A stretch of 64,000 nucleotides of DNA from Spongiivirga sp046524175 (GTDB lineage: Bacteria; Bacteroidota; Bacteroidia; Flavobacteriales; Flavobacteriaceae). The stretch covers positions 1-64,000 of the forward strand of contig NZ_JBEFZF010000011.1 of the NCBI RefSeq assembly GCF_046524175.1, in the 5' to 3' direction. Shown one piece after another: positions 36,122-45,697 of this stretch (its first letter is position 1; the number at the start of each line of letters is the position of its first letter). The position numbers and the translations under genes are program-made. The notes beneath the pieces were generated by a model. It ran no database searches, was not told the DNA's origin, and saw only the letters and a program-made list of their open reading frames with translations.

Positions 36122-37526
36122 TTTGATTAATGACGAGGCTCCTTTGTTTATCCGTAGTTTTGATAAACTAATTTCAGATGAAATTGTAAGCAAGTCTGAA
36201 ACATTGGGAGTAACAGAAGGAAATAGATGGTCTAAAGAATCCCAAATTCTTAATACAGTAAATAGACTGCTTTTTTTTGATGAATTAGACACCAAGGAAA
36301 TCAGTATAAATGATGAAATAGAAAGGATTTCTAGATCTTATGAAAATTTTAATATATATGCATGTGACAGACACTTATTGAAAAAAGATACCGGGTATCA
36401 AAAAAAAATGCTAGTGTATACATATTTATTTTATGAAAATCTTTTTGAGAAAAATGTCACACATTATTTTACAACAGGAATAGCATTTACATACAATTTA
36501 GTTTCATTCGAAGTTGCTAAAAAACATGGGGTTAAGCATATTTCTTTCTATGGTACGCGTATAGGAAATAGAACGGCTGTTTCATATGACATAAAAAATA
36601 GCTTTAATGAGGTAAACGAGATGTTTCTTAAATTCTCCCAAGAAAAGGTAACTTCCGAGATGTATATGCCAATTAATGATTTTGCAAATAAACCAGTGCA
36701 GCCAGCTTACATGAAAAATGCTATAAATGCATCATCAATAAAGGGAGTTTTCATTAAAGAATTTTTTATACGATTTAGAAAGTACTATTTATCAAAAAGG
36801 CATAAGTATGATTTGTTTACTGGTAACCCCTTTGTATTAAGTAATTTTAAACTTAAGAAAATCTTTAATGCGCGGAAGATAGATCTTTTTCATAATCGTA
36901 TTTTCGATGAAGTTGATTATTCTGAAAAGTATTTTATCTTTCCCTTACATATGCAACCAGAAGCAAGTACTTTAATACTAGCTCCTCATCACGTAGATCA
37001 AAAAAACACAGTAATAAATATTAGTAAGTTACTACCACCCAATATCTATTTGTATGTTAAGGAGCATAAAAGTGCATTAGGACAACACAAAAAATCTTTT
37101 TATAAGGAGTTGAAAAAATACCCTAATATTAAATTAATATCGCACAGGCAAAATATGTTTGAGTTGATCAAACATTCATTAGGATCTATAAATTTATCAA
37201 GTACAGTTGGATTAGAATCATTATTGTTAAAAAAACCAGCTATTGTGTTAGGTTCCGTTTTCTATGAAGCTACTCAGTTAATTTTTAAGGCGAATTCATT
37301 TGAAGACCTTGGAAAAATTATTAGTAAAATAAATAAAGACTTTTTTAAGGTTGATGATTATTTTTCAAACTATGATGCAAAACTTGCATTTTTTTTATTT
37401 TGCTTAGATTCTGAGTCTTATCCATTTGAATTTAATGTTGCAAAACTTGATACTAAAACAAGAGTCCTGACAGATAAAAATATTAAAGAAATGTCGAATT
37501 GTATCAAGAAACAGATAATGAAATGA
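36108..37526 (+). CDS. Capsule-type (KpsS/KpsC-like) glycosyltransferase candidate
   Basis: A 472-residue soluble protein with features of the Capsule_synth (KpsS/LipB) group. C-terminal segments are YFIFPLHMQPEASTL, NIYLYVKEHKSALGQHKKSF, KLISHRQNMFELIKHS, and LSSTVGLESLLLKKPAIVLG. In related Kdo transferases the last two regions bind the CMP-sugar. I infer that it may transfer the CMP-activated nonulosonate made by the genes just upstream, since Kdo and pseudaminic acid are both CMP-linked keto-sugars. The N-terminal half is not recognised. Alternative: another polysaccharide-processing enzyme. Overlaps both neighbours (14 bp and 4 bp). Confidence 0.6.
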   Translation: MIIVDLINDEAPLFIRSFDKLISDEIVSKSETLGVTEGNRWSKESQILNTVNRLLFFDELDTKEISINDEIERISRSYENFNIYACDRHLLKKDTGYQKKMLVYTYLFYENLFEKNVTHYFTTGIAFTYNLVSFEVAKKHGVKHISFYGTRIGNRTAVSYDIKNSFNEVNEMFLKFSQEKVTSEMYMPINDFANKPVQPAYMKNAINASSIKGVFIKEFFIRFRKYYLSKRHKYDLFTGNPFVLSNFKLKKIFNARKIDLFHNRIFDEVDYSEKYFIFPLHMQPEASTLILAPHHVDQKNTVINISKLLPPNIYLYVKEHKSALGQHKKSFYKELKKYPNIKLISHRQNMFELIKHSLGSINLSSTVGLESLLLKKPAIVLGSVFYEATQLIFKANSFEDLGKIISKINKDFFKVDDYFSNYDAKLAFFLFCLDSESYPFEFNVAKLDTKTRVLTDKNIKEMSNCIKKQIMK

Positions 37527-38827
37527 TCTTCTTATTTATAATTTATCTATTTGTAAATTATTTTTTTATTTCCAAAAAGATATTAAATGTTTGCACAGTA
37601 GGTTTATTATATATCTTATTATCAATTTTATTTGGAAAATATACAATAGAATACAGTGCCCAATGGGTTTCTCAGTTTGATTTAAGCTATGCAAGATTAA
37701 GTGTGAAATATTTAGAATATGCTTATTACACAATCTTATTAACGATCTTTTTTTTACAACTCTTTTTTCCAGAAAAGAGACTGAGAAATTCAACTAGAAT
37801 TAATCTTAAAGGATTGATTTCGGCCAATTCATCGTGGATATTGATTCTAATTCTTTCAATTCCACTTTATTTGGTTTTTATTAGTATTTACTTTCCAGTT
37901 TTTCAAGACAAGACGTTTGTTTCAAAATATTTTCAAGATAGATTGGCCGAATTTATACCATATAGGCCTTTTTATACATTGTCAATAAATTCAATGTCTA
38001 CTTTGCTATTTCTCCAACTTAACTATTTTTTATTAAAAAACAGAAATTTTAATATTTACAGAGTATTAGTAAATAAAAAATTCGCTAAGATTTTGTTCAT
38101 GTCTATTTCATTGTTCTTTACTGCAAAACGAGGACAGTTATTTTTTCCGTTTTTTATTTCTTTAGTTTCATATTTAATATATAGAAGAAAAGTTTTAGGG
38201 TTAACGATTTTTAGTTCTTTGGCATTAATTTTAATCTCAATATCAAGAAATATTAATCAATTATTAACGGGTACTTTTAAATTTGAAGATGCATTAATGT
38301 CCTTTTCGACATCTTTTTTCGTTTCAGTTAGAGAATTAGCAAGGGTTCTTTACAGCTTTGAAATAGGGGGATATAATTATTTATATGGTAAAACATATAT
38401 CGCTGGATTTTTTAGTTTCATACCAACTTCAATAAACACACTTAAGGCTAATTATAATTACATGCGTTATACATCCGTAATATCAGGACAGAATCCAGAT
38501 GATTTTGGAGGAATGCGGTCGACTTTTGTCGGAGAAGCGTATATTAATTTTGGAGTTTTTGGAATAATTTCTTGCAGTGTTTTTTTTGCCTTGTTAATGT
38601 ATTTTGTTTATTTATGGATCAAAAAGTATTCTACAGACTCATTTGTTTATTTTTTATTCACTCTTTGGTGCCTCAAACTAATTATTTTTCCATTTTATGA
38701 GAATGGAAGTGCAATGTTATTGTTTTTTCTTATCACCATTTTATTTATGATAATCCCGTCCATCAAGTTATCTATATCAAGAGGTAGGCTGGCATTGAAA
38801 CTTAAATTCCTAAACAAAAATGCTTAA
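37523..38827 (+). CDS. wzy: O-antigen polymerase-like membrane protein
   Basis: A 434-residue integral membrane protein with about 11-12 hydrophobic segments. A long periplasmic loop contains GQNPDDFGGMRSTFVGEAY, a pattern found in oligosaccharide repeat-unit polymerases (Wzy, EpsG-like), followed by YINFGVFGIIS. The start is the ATG at 37523, which overlaps the stop of the preceding gene (ATGA); a TTG at 37499 would add eight residues. The function is polymerisation of repeat units on the periplasmic face. Wzy proteins share little sequence, so topology and position carry the call. Confidence 0.72.
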   Translation: MIFLFIIYLFVNYFFISKKILNVCTVGLLYILLSILFGKYTIEYSAQWVSQFDLSYARLSVKYLEYAYYTILLTIFFLQLFFPEKRLRNSTRINLKGLISANSSWILILILSIPLYLVFISIYFPVFQDKTFVSKYFQDRLAEFIPYRPFYTLSINSMSTLLFLQLNYFLLKNRNFNIYRVLVNKKFAKILFMSISLFFTAKRGQLFFPFFISLVSYLIYRRKVLGLTIFSSLALILISISRNINQLLTGTFKFEDALMSFSTSFFVSVRELARVLYSFEIGGYNYLYGKTYIAGFFSFIPTSINTLKANYNYMRYTSVISGQNPDDFGGMRSTFVGEAYINFGVFGIISCSVFFALLMYFVYLWIKKYSTDSFVYFLFTLWCLKLIIFPFYENGSAMLLFFLITILFMIIPSIKLSISRGRLALKLKFLNKNA

Positions 38828-40013
38828 AGATTATAATGTTAATGAAATTTTGCTTGGGTTAACTTTATTTAGCTTGCCAATTTCTACAGCTTTAAATTCA
38901 GTTTTTCTGGTGCTTTTCTTTTTATATAATCTTTTTTATAGGATAAAACATAGATCATTTAAAGACATGATTTATTATAGCCCAGCATATATAATCTTTT
39001 TTATTCACCTTATTGGATATTTTGTAAGCGAATACAGGGAAGATGCTGCTAAAAAAGCTGTTCTGTTTCTATCATTTTTCTTTTTACCATTTCTTTTTCA
39101 ACCCATTGGTAAAATTATAAAGATTGAAAAAATGATCCTGTATTTGTTTTACGGAATCCTATTGATAACGATATATGCTTTTGGAAGATCTGTTTATGAT
39201 ATATTGATTTTGGACGTTCGGTACGACTATGGAAGAGGGGTTGATTTACTCTTAAATTATACCCCTCACCATACATATCTTTCAATGTATATTTTGAGCG
39301 TAATACTAGGCATTAGCTATTTGATTGGAGAAAAAAAGGTAACATATCACCTCAGTATTTCTTTACCATTTCTCTATCTAATGATTTTCTTATTACCGTC
39401 TAGAACTGCAATCATATTAGCCTTAACTATAGTGCCATTTTTTATCTTTAATTTTTTGAAAAATCGGTTTGATAAAACAAAGATGGTAACTGTATTGCTA
39501 CTATCTTTTGCTTTATTGGTTATTTTAGGATTTTCTATAGATTATACTAGGGACAAAATGGTATACGCGTTTTATGAAGTTTTTAATATATCAACAAAAG
39601 AAAAACCTTTTTACGGTATTTCCAGAAGGAGAATTGTATGGAACACTTGTTTAAATCTTATCGAAAAAGCTCCTTTTTTAGGATATGGAATTGGAGACGT
39701 ACAACATATACTTGATACGACCTATATTGCTAATGAGCATTTTGAGCTAAAAAAAATTAATGCTCATAATCAATATTTACAGAATATTCTTAATTATGGA
39801 GTTTTCTTCTCGACTATTTTTGCTGGTATCATTATTTGGGTTCTTGCAAAATTAGTTAAGAGGAAGGAATCATTATTGATTTCAATTTGGATAGTAATAA
39901 TTACGATTTCATTTACTGAAAGTATTTTACAAAGACAATGGGGAGTGGTATTTTTTTCAATCATACTTATTATGTCTTTATATAGAATAAATTTGAATAA
40001 AATTCATTATTGA
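38820..40013 (+). CDS. O-antigen ligase/polymerase family protein 1
   Basis: A 397-residue membrane protein with about 10 hydrophobic segments and a periplasmic loop containing RRRIVWNTCLNLIEKAPFLG, YGIGDVQHIL and INAHNQYLQNILNYG. This is the Wzy_C pattern shared by WaaL ligases and some polymerases; the His of AHNQ is thought to be functional in the family. A paralogue with the same loop (YNAHNQFLQTMLQTG) is encoded at 48034. WaaL ligases move the finished chain from undecaprenol to lipid A core. Together with the separate polymerase just upstream, a ligase role is favoured. Overlaps the preceding gene by 8 bp. Confidence 0.75.
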   Translation: MLKDYNVNEILLGLTLFSLPISTALNSVFLVLFFLYNLFYRIKHRSFKDMIYYSPAYIIFFIHLIGYFVSEYREDAAKKAVLFLSFFFLPFLFQPIGKIIKIEKMILYLFYGILLITIYAFGRSVYDILILDVRYDYGRGVDLLLNYTPHHTYLSMYILSVILGISYLIGEKKVTYHLSISLPFLYLMIFLLPSRTAIILALTIVPFFIFNFLKNRFDKTKMVTVLLLSFALLVILGFSIDYTRDKMVYAFYEVFNISTKEKPFYGISRRRIVWNTCLNLIEKAPFLGYGIGDVQHILDTTYIANEHFELKKINAHNQYLQNILNYGVFFSTIFAGIIIWVLAKLVKRKESLLISIWIVIITISFTESILQRQWGVVFFSIILIMSLYRINLNKIHY

Positions 40014-40028
40014 AGCACAAATTAGTTG

Positions 40029-40060
40029 TTGTTTTTTGAAGTTATATACTGTTATCTTTG
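40029..40060 (+). promoter_or_regulatory. Internal promoter in the polysaccharide locus
   Basis: TTG at 40029-40031, 21 nt, then a perfect TATCTTTG at 40053-40060. It follows the stop of the ligase-like gene and precedes the GTG start of the epimerase gene by 22 bp. It would give the second half of the locus its own transcript. Confidence 0.6.
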
Positions 40061-40082
40061 CAGAAACCAAGTTGATATATTT

Positions 40083-41081
40083 GTGATTAAAACAGCTGTT
40101 ATTTTTGGAGGTTCTGGATATATTGGAATTAACCTTCTTTCTTTTTTAATTAAGAAAAATACATTTGATAAAATTTATGTTTGTGATATTAATCCTCTTA
40201 AAGGATTTAATGCATTAATTCTTGAAGAGAAGGTTATCTATAGGAAAATTGATGTAAGAGAACCAATAGGATTAACAATAGAAGGTTTTGACTCAAAGAC
40301 TAGTTGGATATTCAATTTTGCAGCAATCCATCGAGAACCCGGTCATAAGTATGAAGAATATTTTGACACAAATGTTCCAGGAGCTGAGCATATTAATGAC
40401 TTTGCGAGAAGAATTGGGATTAAAAACATCTTTTTCACCAGTAGCATTGCTCCTTATGGTAAGTCAATAAATCGGCGAACAGAGAAATCACCACTTTATC
40501 CTGAAACTGCTTATGGTATTTCTAAAGCCTTAGCAGAAAAGATTCATCAAAACTGGTTAATGGAAGATAAGGAAAGAAAACTAGTAATTGTTAGACCAAG
40601 TGTTATTTTTGGGCCGTATGATCCAGGAAATGTCTATAGAATGATTAAGGCATTGAAAAAAGGAACTTTTGTTTTACCCAATGGGGGTAAAGTAATAAAG
40701 GGTTATGGTTATGTATATGGACTTGTTGAGAGCATGCTTTTTACCATGAAAAAAGGTGAAAGGCAAATAATATATAATTATGCAGAAAATCCCGTTGTCC
40801 CCTTAAATGAAATGGTTAATATTGCAAAAAAAGAACTAGGATATAAGAGACCTACTATTAAACTTTCGACAACTATACTAAGTATTTTAGCATTTTTTAT
40901 ACAAATGGCCTTCAAAATGATAGGTAAAAAATCAGACGTTCATCCAGTTCGTGTAAAGAAAGCAGGCTTTCCTACTAACATTGGACCACAATATTTAATT
41001 GATAATGGATTTGAATTTAAATATAGTTTTGAAAATGCTCTTAATCATTGGAAATCTGTTTCACCAGAAGATTTTGAATAA
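40083..41081 (+). CDS. NAD-dependent sugar epimerase/dehydratase
   Basis: A 332-residue short-chain dehydrogenase of the extended type. NAD site VIFGGSGYIGINLL, substrate-site TSSIAPYG, YGISKALAEKIHQ (Tyr-x-x-x-Lys), and RPSVIFGPYDPGNVYR. A hydrophobic stretch near residue 280 (LSTTILSILAFFIQMAFKMI) is unusual for a soluble epimerase and could attach it to the membrane. The exact sugar cannot be told. Start GTG 40083 is preferred because a strong promoter box lies at 40053-40060, which rules out the upstream in-frame TTG. Confidence 0.82.
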   Translation: MIKTAVIFGGSGYIGINLLSFLIKKNTFDKIYVCDINPLKGFNALILEEKVIYRKIDVREPIGLTIEGFDSKTSWIFNFAAIHREPGHKYEEYFDTNVPGAEHINDFARRIGIKNIFFTSSIAPYGKSINRRTEKSPLYPETAYGISKALAEKIHQNWLMEDKERKLVIVRPSVIFGPYDPGNVYRMIKALKKGTFVLPNGGKVIKGYGYVYGLVESMLFTMKKGERQIIYNYAENPVVPLNEMVNIAKKELGYKRPTIKLSTTILSILAFFIQMAFKMIGKKSDVHPVRVKKAGFPTNIGPQYLIDNGFEFKYSFENALNHWKSVSPEDFE

Positions 41082-42224
41082 ATGAAAGTAGCAATAGTAC
41101 ATGAGTGGCTTACCGTTATTGCTGGCTCAGAAAGTTGTTTTAAAGAATTTGCAAAAATCTATCCAGAAGCTGACATTTTTGTTTTGGTTTCAGATGAAAA
41201 AAGCTTGGTAAAACTTGAGATAGACCCCAAAAGAGTTACTAATTCTTTTGTTCAGAAATTACCTAAAGCCAGAACTAAATGGAAAAATTATTTGCCTTTT
41301 TTTCCTTATGCTGTGGAGCAGTTTGATTTATCTGGGTATGATTTAATTATATCTTCATCACATGCTGTAGCTAAAGGAGTGATAACAAATGCTAATCAAA
41401 CTCATATTTGTTATATCTATTCTCCTATAAGATACGCTTGGGATCTATATCATCAGTATTTAGATGAATCAAATTTAAAGAAAGGGATTAAAGGATTATT
41501 TGCTAAAACCGTGTTACATTATATAAGAAAATGGGATAGGACAACAGCTAACAACGTTGACGAGTTTATCCCAATCTCTAAATATATTGAAAAACGTGTT
41601 TGGAGGACGTATCGCAGAAAATCATATAAAGTCATATACCCGCCAGTAGCTGTAAAGGACTTTACGTTGAAAGAAGAGAAAGATGATTTTTATTTGGCTG
41701 CTTCTAGATTAGTGCCTTATAAAAAAATAGATCTCATTGTGGATGCTTTTGCCAGTATGCCTAACAAAAAATTGATTGTAATAGGAGATGGTCCTGAGTT
41801 TGACAAGATAAATAGTAAGGCAAAAGAAAATGTGATTATTATGGGATATCAAAATTTTGAAGTCCTTAAAGATCATATGCAAAGAGCTAAGGCTTTCATT
41901 TTTGCAGCTGAGGAAGATTTTGGAATAATACCTATTGAAGCACAAGCATGTGGAACTCCTGTTATTGCATTTGGAAAAGGAGGATCCCTAGAAACCGTAA
42001 ATGGTGCTTTTTTCAATGACACATTGAACGAATATTCAACAGGAGTATATTTTAAAAAACAGGATGTAAAATCATTGAAAAAAGCGGTGGATTATTTTGA
42101 AGAAAACGAAAATGTATTCTCTGCAATTAAGATAAGGGAGTTTGCGTTAAATTTTGACCGAGATCTTTTCGTAGAAAATATTAAAAATACATTTAACGAA
42201 ATTATTGAAAAACATAATAAATGA
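41082..42224 (+). CDS. Glycosyltransferase family 4
   Basis: A 380-residue retaining GT-B glycosyltransferase. N-terminus MKVAIVHEWLTVIAGSE is typical of GT4 mannosyltransferases. CYIYSPIRYAWDLYHQYL, YLAASRLVPYKKIDLIVDAF, and the donor-site EDFGIIPIEAQACGTPVIAF (E-x7-E motif) are visible. Position next to gmd and an rmd-like gene suggests a GDP-linked donor such as GDP-mannose or GDP-rhamnose, by inference. It is the only canonical glycosyltransferase in the core of the locus. Overlaps gmd by 4 bp. Confidence 0.9.
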   Translation: MKVAIVHEWLTVIAGSESCFKEFAKIYPEADIFVLVSDEKSLVKLEIDPKRVTNSFVQKLPKARTKWKNYLPFFPYAVEQFDLSGYDLIISSSHAVAKGVITNANQTHICYIYSPIRYAWDLYHQYLDESNLKKGIKGLFAKTVLHYIRKWDRTTANNVDEFIPISKYIEKRVWRTYRRKSYKVIYPPVAVKDFTLKEEKDDFYLAASRLVPYKKIDLIVDAFASMPNKKLIVIGDGPEFDKINSKAKENVIIMGYQNFEVLKDHMQRAKAFIFAAEEDFGIIPIEAQACGTPVIAFGKGGSLETVNGAFFNDTLNEYSTGVYFKKQDVKSLKKAVDYFEENENVFSAIKIREFALNFDRDLFVENIKNTFNEIIEKHNK

Positions 42225-43255
42225 AAAAAGCCATAATAACAGGCATAACAGGTCAAGATGCGGCATACTTGGCAGAACTTTTGCTTGGTAAGGGATATAG
42301 AGTATTTGGGACATATAGAAGGACAAGTTCTACCAATTTTTGGAGGATAGAAGAACTTGGGATTCAAGATAATTCAAACCTAGTATTACTTGAATATGAT
42401 TTAATCGATTTGTCGAGTGCATATCGAATTATATCTGAAGTTGAACCAGATGAAATATATAATCTTGCGGCTCAGAGTTTTGTTGGAGTATCCTTTTCTC
42501 AACCAATTGCAACCGCAAATATTACTGGAATAGGAGCAATGAATCTTCTTGAGGCCATAAGAACAATTAACCCTAAAATTAGATTTTATCAAGCTTCAAC
42601 ATCGGAAATGTTCGGAAAAGTACATGAAATTCCGCAAAGTGAGGATACTCCTTTCCATCCAAGAAGTCCATATGGAGTAGCTAAGGTATTTGCTCACTGG
42701 GCGACGTTAAACTATCAAGAGTCTTATGATATGTTTGCGACTAGTGGTATATTATTTAATCATGAATCTCCATTAAGAGGAAAGGAATTTGTTACCCGGA
42801 AAATAACGGACGCTGTTGCAAAAATACATTTAGGAAAACAAGATTCTCTGGAATTAGGAAATATAGATGCTAAAAGAGATTGGGGGTATGCAAAGGAGTA
42901 TGTTGACGGAATGTATAGGATGTTACAAATAGACGAACCGGGAGTTTTCGTTTTAGCTACAAATAAAACACAGACAGTAAGAGATTTTGTTTCATTGGCA
43001 TTTAATGCAATTGATATTGATATATATTGGAAAGGAAAGGAAGAAAAAGAGGTTGGATTTGATAGTAAATCTGGCAAGATACTAATTAAAGTGAACCCAA
43101 AATTCTATCGCCCTGCGGAGGTAGATTTGTTAATTGGTGATGCTGGTAAAGCAGAAGAAAGGTTGAATTGGAAGCCTAAAACCTCTCTAAAAGAGCTATG
43201 TGATATGATGGTTAAAAAAGACATTGAAAGAAATCAAAATGGCAGCACCTTCTAA
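42221..43255 (+). CDS. gmd: GDP-mannose 4,6-dehydratase
   Basis: A 344-residue dehydratase that makes GDP-4-keto-6-deoxymannose. Signatures: IITGITGQDAAYLAELLL (NADP site), RRTSSTNFWRIEELG, AAQSFVGVSFSQP, STSEMFGKV, SPYGVAKVFAHW (Tyr-x-x-x-Lys), ILFNHESPLRGKEFVTRKIT, and the dimer-site GNIDAKRDWGYAKEYV. Its length and motifs are those of bacterial Gmd. The following gene could reduce the product. The 3' end overlaps that gene's chosen start by 17 bp. Confidence 0.95.
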   Translation: MKKAIITGITGQDAAYLAELLLGKGYRVFGTYRRTSSTNFWRIEELGIQDNSNLVLLEYDLIDLSSAYRIISEVEPDEIYNLAAQSFVGVSFSQPIATANITGIGAMNLLEAIRTINPKIRFYQASTSEMFGKVHEIPQSEDTPFHPRSPYGVAKVFAHWATLNYQESYDMFATSGILFNHESPLRGKEFVTRKITDAVAKIHLGKQDSLELGNIDAKRDWGYAKEYVDGMYRMLQIDEPGVFVLATNKTQTVRDFVSLAFNAIDIDIYWKGKEEKEVGFDSKSGKILIKVNPKFYRPAEVDLLIGDAGKAEERLNWKPKTSLKELCDMMVKKDIERNQNGSTF

Positions 43256-44138
43256 TAAAAAAGTTTTTATAACTGGTATAGGAGGATTTACAGGGTTTCA
43301 TCTTGAAAAAGAAATGACTTCCCTGGGATATGAGGTTTATGGCTCAACTTTCACTAAACCTAATAAAAAAAACCATTTTAGGTGTGATATTCTTAAAAAG
43401 AAAGAGTTTGCAACTATTATTGGAGAGATGAAACCAGATTTTTTGATTCATTTGGCTGCAATTTCATTTGTTGCCTCAGAGGACATATCACAAATTTACA
43501 ATACGAATGTTATTGGAACCCTTTCAATATTCGAGGTGCTTGAAGAGCTGAATATTGCTCCGAAAAAAATAATTATTGTAAGCAGCGCAGCTGTATACGG
43601 TAATATTGGAACCATCTTATCTGAGGATATGTGCCCAAAACCAGTTAACCATTATGGGAATAGTAAGCTAGTTATGGAAAATATGGTTGCAAATTATTTT
43701 AAAAAGTTTAATGTTATAATTACGAGACCATTTAATTATACTGGTGAAAGGCAAGAGTCAAATTTTTTGGTCCCAAAAATTGTGAAACATTTTATTGAAA
43801 AAAAGCCTTTTATTGAACTTGGGAATCTGGATACTTTTAGGGAATATAATAACGTGAAGTTTCTAACTAAGACTTATATTAAACTATTAAATTCTGAATT
43901 TAAATCGGGAGTAGTTAATATTGCAACAGGAAGTACGTATGCGATACAGAATATTCTTGATAATTTAGAAAAAATATCTGGTCATAAAATAGAAGTTAGA
44001 GTAAATAAAAAATTTGTTAGAAAAAACGAAATTAAGGAACTGAAAGGCTCAACAGATAAATTGGTTAAATTAGTTGGTTTTGATAAGCAAAATTTAACTC
44101 TTGAAAGTACTCTTAAAGAAATGTATTATTCTAAATAG
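43239..44138 (+). CDS. rmd: GDP-6-deoxy-D-mannose reductase-like (rmd)
   Basis: A 299-residue short-chain dehydrogenase. NADP site VFITGIGGFTGFHLEKEM, INAALS-type core LIHLAAISFVA, SSAAVYGNI, YGNSKLVMENM (Tyr-x-x-x-Lys), and RPFNYTGERQESNFLVPKIV. This order is characteristic of RMD and its relatives, which reduce GDP-4-keto-6-deoxymannose to GDP-D-rhamnose. GDP-6-deoxy-D-talose or another epimer is possible because product stereochemistry cannot be seen. I start at the ATG 43239; an in-frame TTG at 43224 adds five residues. Confidence 0.8.
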   Translation: MAAPSNKKVFITGIGGFTGFHLEKEMTSLGYEVYGSTFTKPNKKNHFRCDILKKKEFATIIGEMKPDFLIHLAAISFVASEDISQIYNTNVIGTLSIFEVLEELNIAPKKIIIVSSAAVYGNIGTILSEDMCPKPVNHYGNSKLVMENMVANYFKKFNVIITRPFNYTGERQESNFLVPKIVKHFIEKKPFIELGNLDTFREYNNVKFLTKTYIKLLNSEFKSGVVNIATGSTYAIQNILDNLEKISGHKIEVRVNKKFVRKNEIKELKGSTDKLVKLVGFDKQNLTLESTLKEMYYSK

Positions 44139-44201
44139 TTTCAATTTTTAATTTTTGGCAAACTTTTTCATCTCTTTTCGTAAAAGTAAATAGAAAGTAT
44201 A

Positions 44202-45554
44202 TTGATATTTAAACAAGGAAGATATTCAGGTTTTATCAACCCAATTTCTATGTTAGTAGATTTGTTGGTTATCAACCTTCTTACCTATTTAATACCTATT
44301 CAAGTTGAATCGCCTTTATTGTTTCATATTTATATATCAGTAATCTGGGTGATTATTTCTTTTAAGACCGAATTTTATAAGGTTTTTAGATATACAAAAG
44401 TTACATATGTTTTAAAATTGCTTTTCAGGCAATTTGTTTTTTTATTCCTAACACTATACGCATTTATTGGTTTTTTCAAACAACCAATTATTAGTAGATG
44501 GATGCTAGCAGTTTTTTTCATTTCTGTTTTCATTTCAATATTTGTTTTAAAATTTATAAACTACGTTCTTCTAATGAATTATCGAAAGAAGGTTAAGGGC
44601 AATCTTAGACAAGTTGTGGTAATTGGAAAGAACAAAAAAACAGATCAATTAATAGACGTCTTCAATGATATTCCTGAATATGGTTATCACTTCGTAAAAC
44701 AATTTTGTCCAAAAGAAGATTCTTTCAATATTGAAGATTGTTTTGGTTTTATATCTGAGAGCGGTATAGATGAAATTTATTGTTCTGTTGATGAGTTAAC
44801 TAATAAAGAAATATCAGAGTTCATAAATTATGTAGATAATAACTTAAAGACATTAAAATTTATTCCAGATAATAAAAACATTTATACTAAAAAGTTAAAA
44901 TTTGAGTATTATGACTACATCCCCATATTATCTTTAAGAGACATACCATTAGATGGACAGGTTAATTCTTTATTAAAAAGAGGATTTGATATTGTATTTT
45001 CATTGATTGTTATACTTGGAATTATGTCTTGGCTTACACCTTTAATGGCCTTATTAATTCGATTAGAATCTAAAGGACCAATATTTTTCAAACAGATGAG
45101 AAATGGAGTAGATAATAAAGAATTTGCTTGCTATAAGTTCAGATCAATGACACCAAATAAAAATGCTGATGCAATCCAAGCAACCAAAAATGATATGAGG
45201 GTAACTAAAATTGGTAAATTCATTCGTAAAACAAGTATTGACGAATTACCTCAATTTTATAACGTGTTATTTGGGAATATGTCTGTGGTGGGGCCTAGAC
45301 CACACATGGTTAAACATACTGACCTTTATGCGAGTAAGGTTAATAAATATATGGTTAGACACTTAGTTAAACCTGGCATCACAGGTTTAGCGCAGGTGAA
45401 GGGATATAGAGGAGAAATAGAGAAAGACCATGACATACAAAACCGAATTAAATTTGATGTATTTTATATAGAGAATTGGTCGTTGTTTTTGGATATTAAG
45501 ATTATTATACAAACTGTTCTTAATGCTTTGAAGGGTGAAGCTAAAGCATATTAA
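44202..45554 (+). CDS. Initiating sugar transferase (WcaJ/polyprenyl glycosylphosphotransferase)
   Basis: A 450-residue membrane protein. Four N-terminal hydrophobic segments and a nucleotide-fold-like middle region (VVVIGKNKKTDQLIDVF) precede a C-terminal bacterial sugar transferase domain. That domain opens at LLKRGFDIVFSLIVIL and carries KGPIFFKQMR, CYKFRSM, SIDELPQFYNVLFGNMSVVG with PRPHMVKHT, and KPGITGLAQV. It adds the first sugar-1-phosphate to undecaprenyl phosphate. The start is TTG at 44202; no ATG fits the conserved N-terminus (IFKQGRYSGFINPIS). A non-ATG start may lower expression. Confidence 0.92.
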   Translation: MIFKQGRYSGFINPISMLVDLLVINLLTYLIPIQVESPLLFHIYISVIWVIISFKTEFYKVFRYTKVTYVLKLLFRQFVFLFLTLYAFIGFFKQPIISRWMLAVFFISVFISIFVLKFINYVLLMNYRKKVKGNLRQVVVIGKNKKTDQLIDVFNDIPEYGYHFVKQFCPKEDSFNIEDCFGFISESGIDEIYCSVDELTNKEISEFINYVDNNLKTLKFIPDNKNIYTKKLKFEYYDYIPILSLRDIPLDGQVNSLLKRGFDIVFSLIVILGIMSWLTPLMALLIRLESKGPIFFKQMRNGVDNKEFACYKFRSMTPNKNADAIQATKNDMRVTKIGKFIRKTSIDELPQFYNVLFGNMSVVGPRPHMVKHTDLYASKVNKYMVRHLVKPGITGLAQVKGYRGEIEKDHDIQNRIKFDVFYIENWSLFLDIKIIIQTVLNALKGEAKAY

Positions 45555-45697
45555 TTATAATTTACCAATCTCAAAAGAATTCAAATTCCTTTGAACTCAT
45601 TTAATAGCAGCTTCACGTAAGAAGTAATGTGTATGAAAATATTGTCATTAGTTTAGATTTTTTAACTATAATGATAAACGACTATTAACATTAAGTA

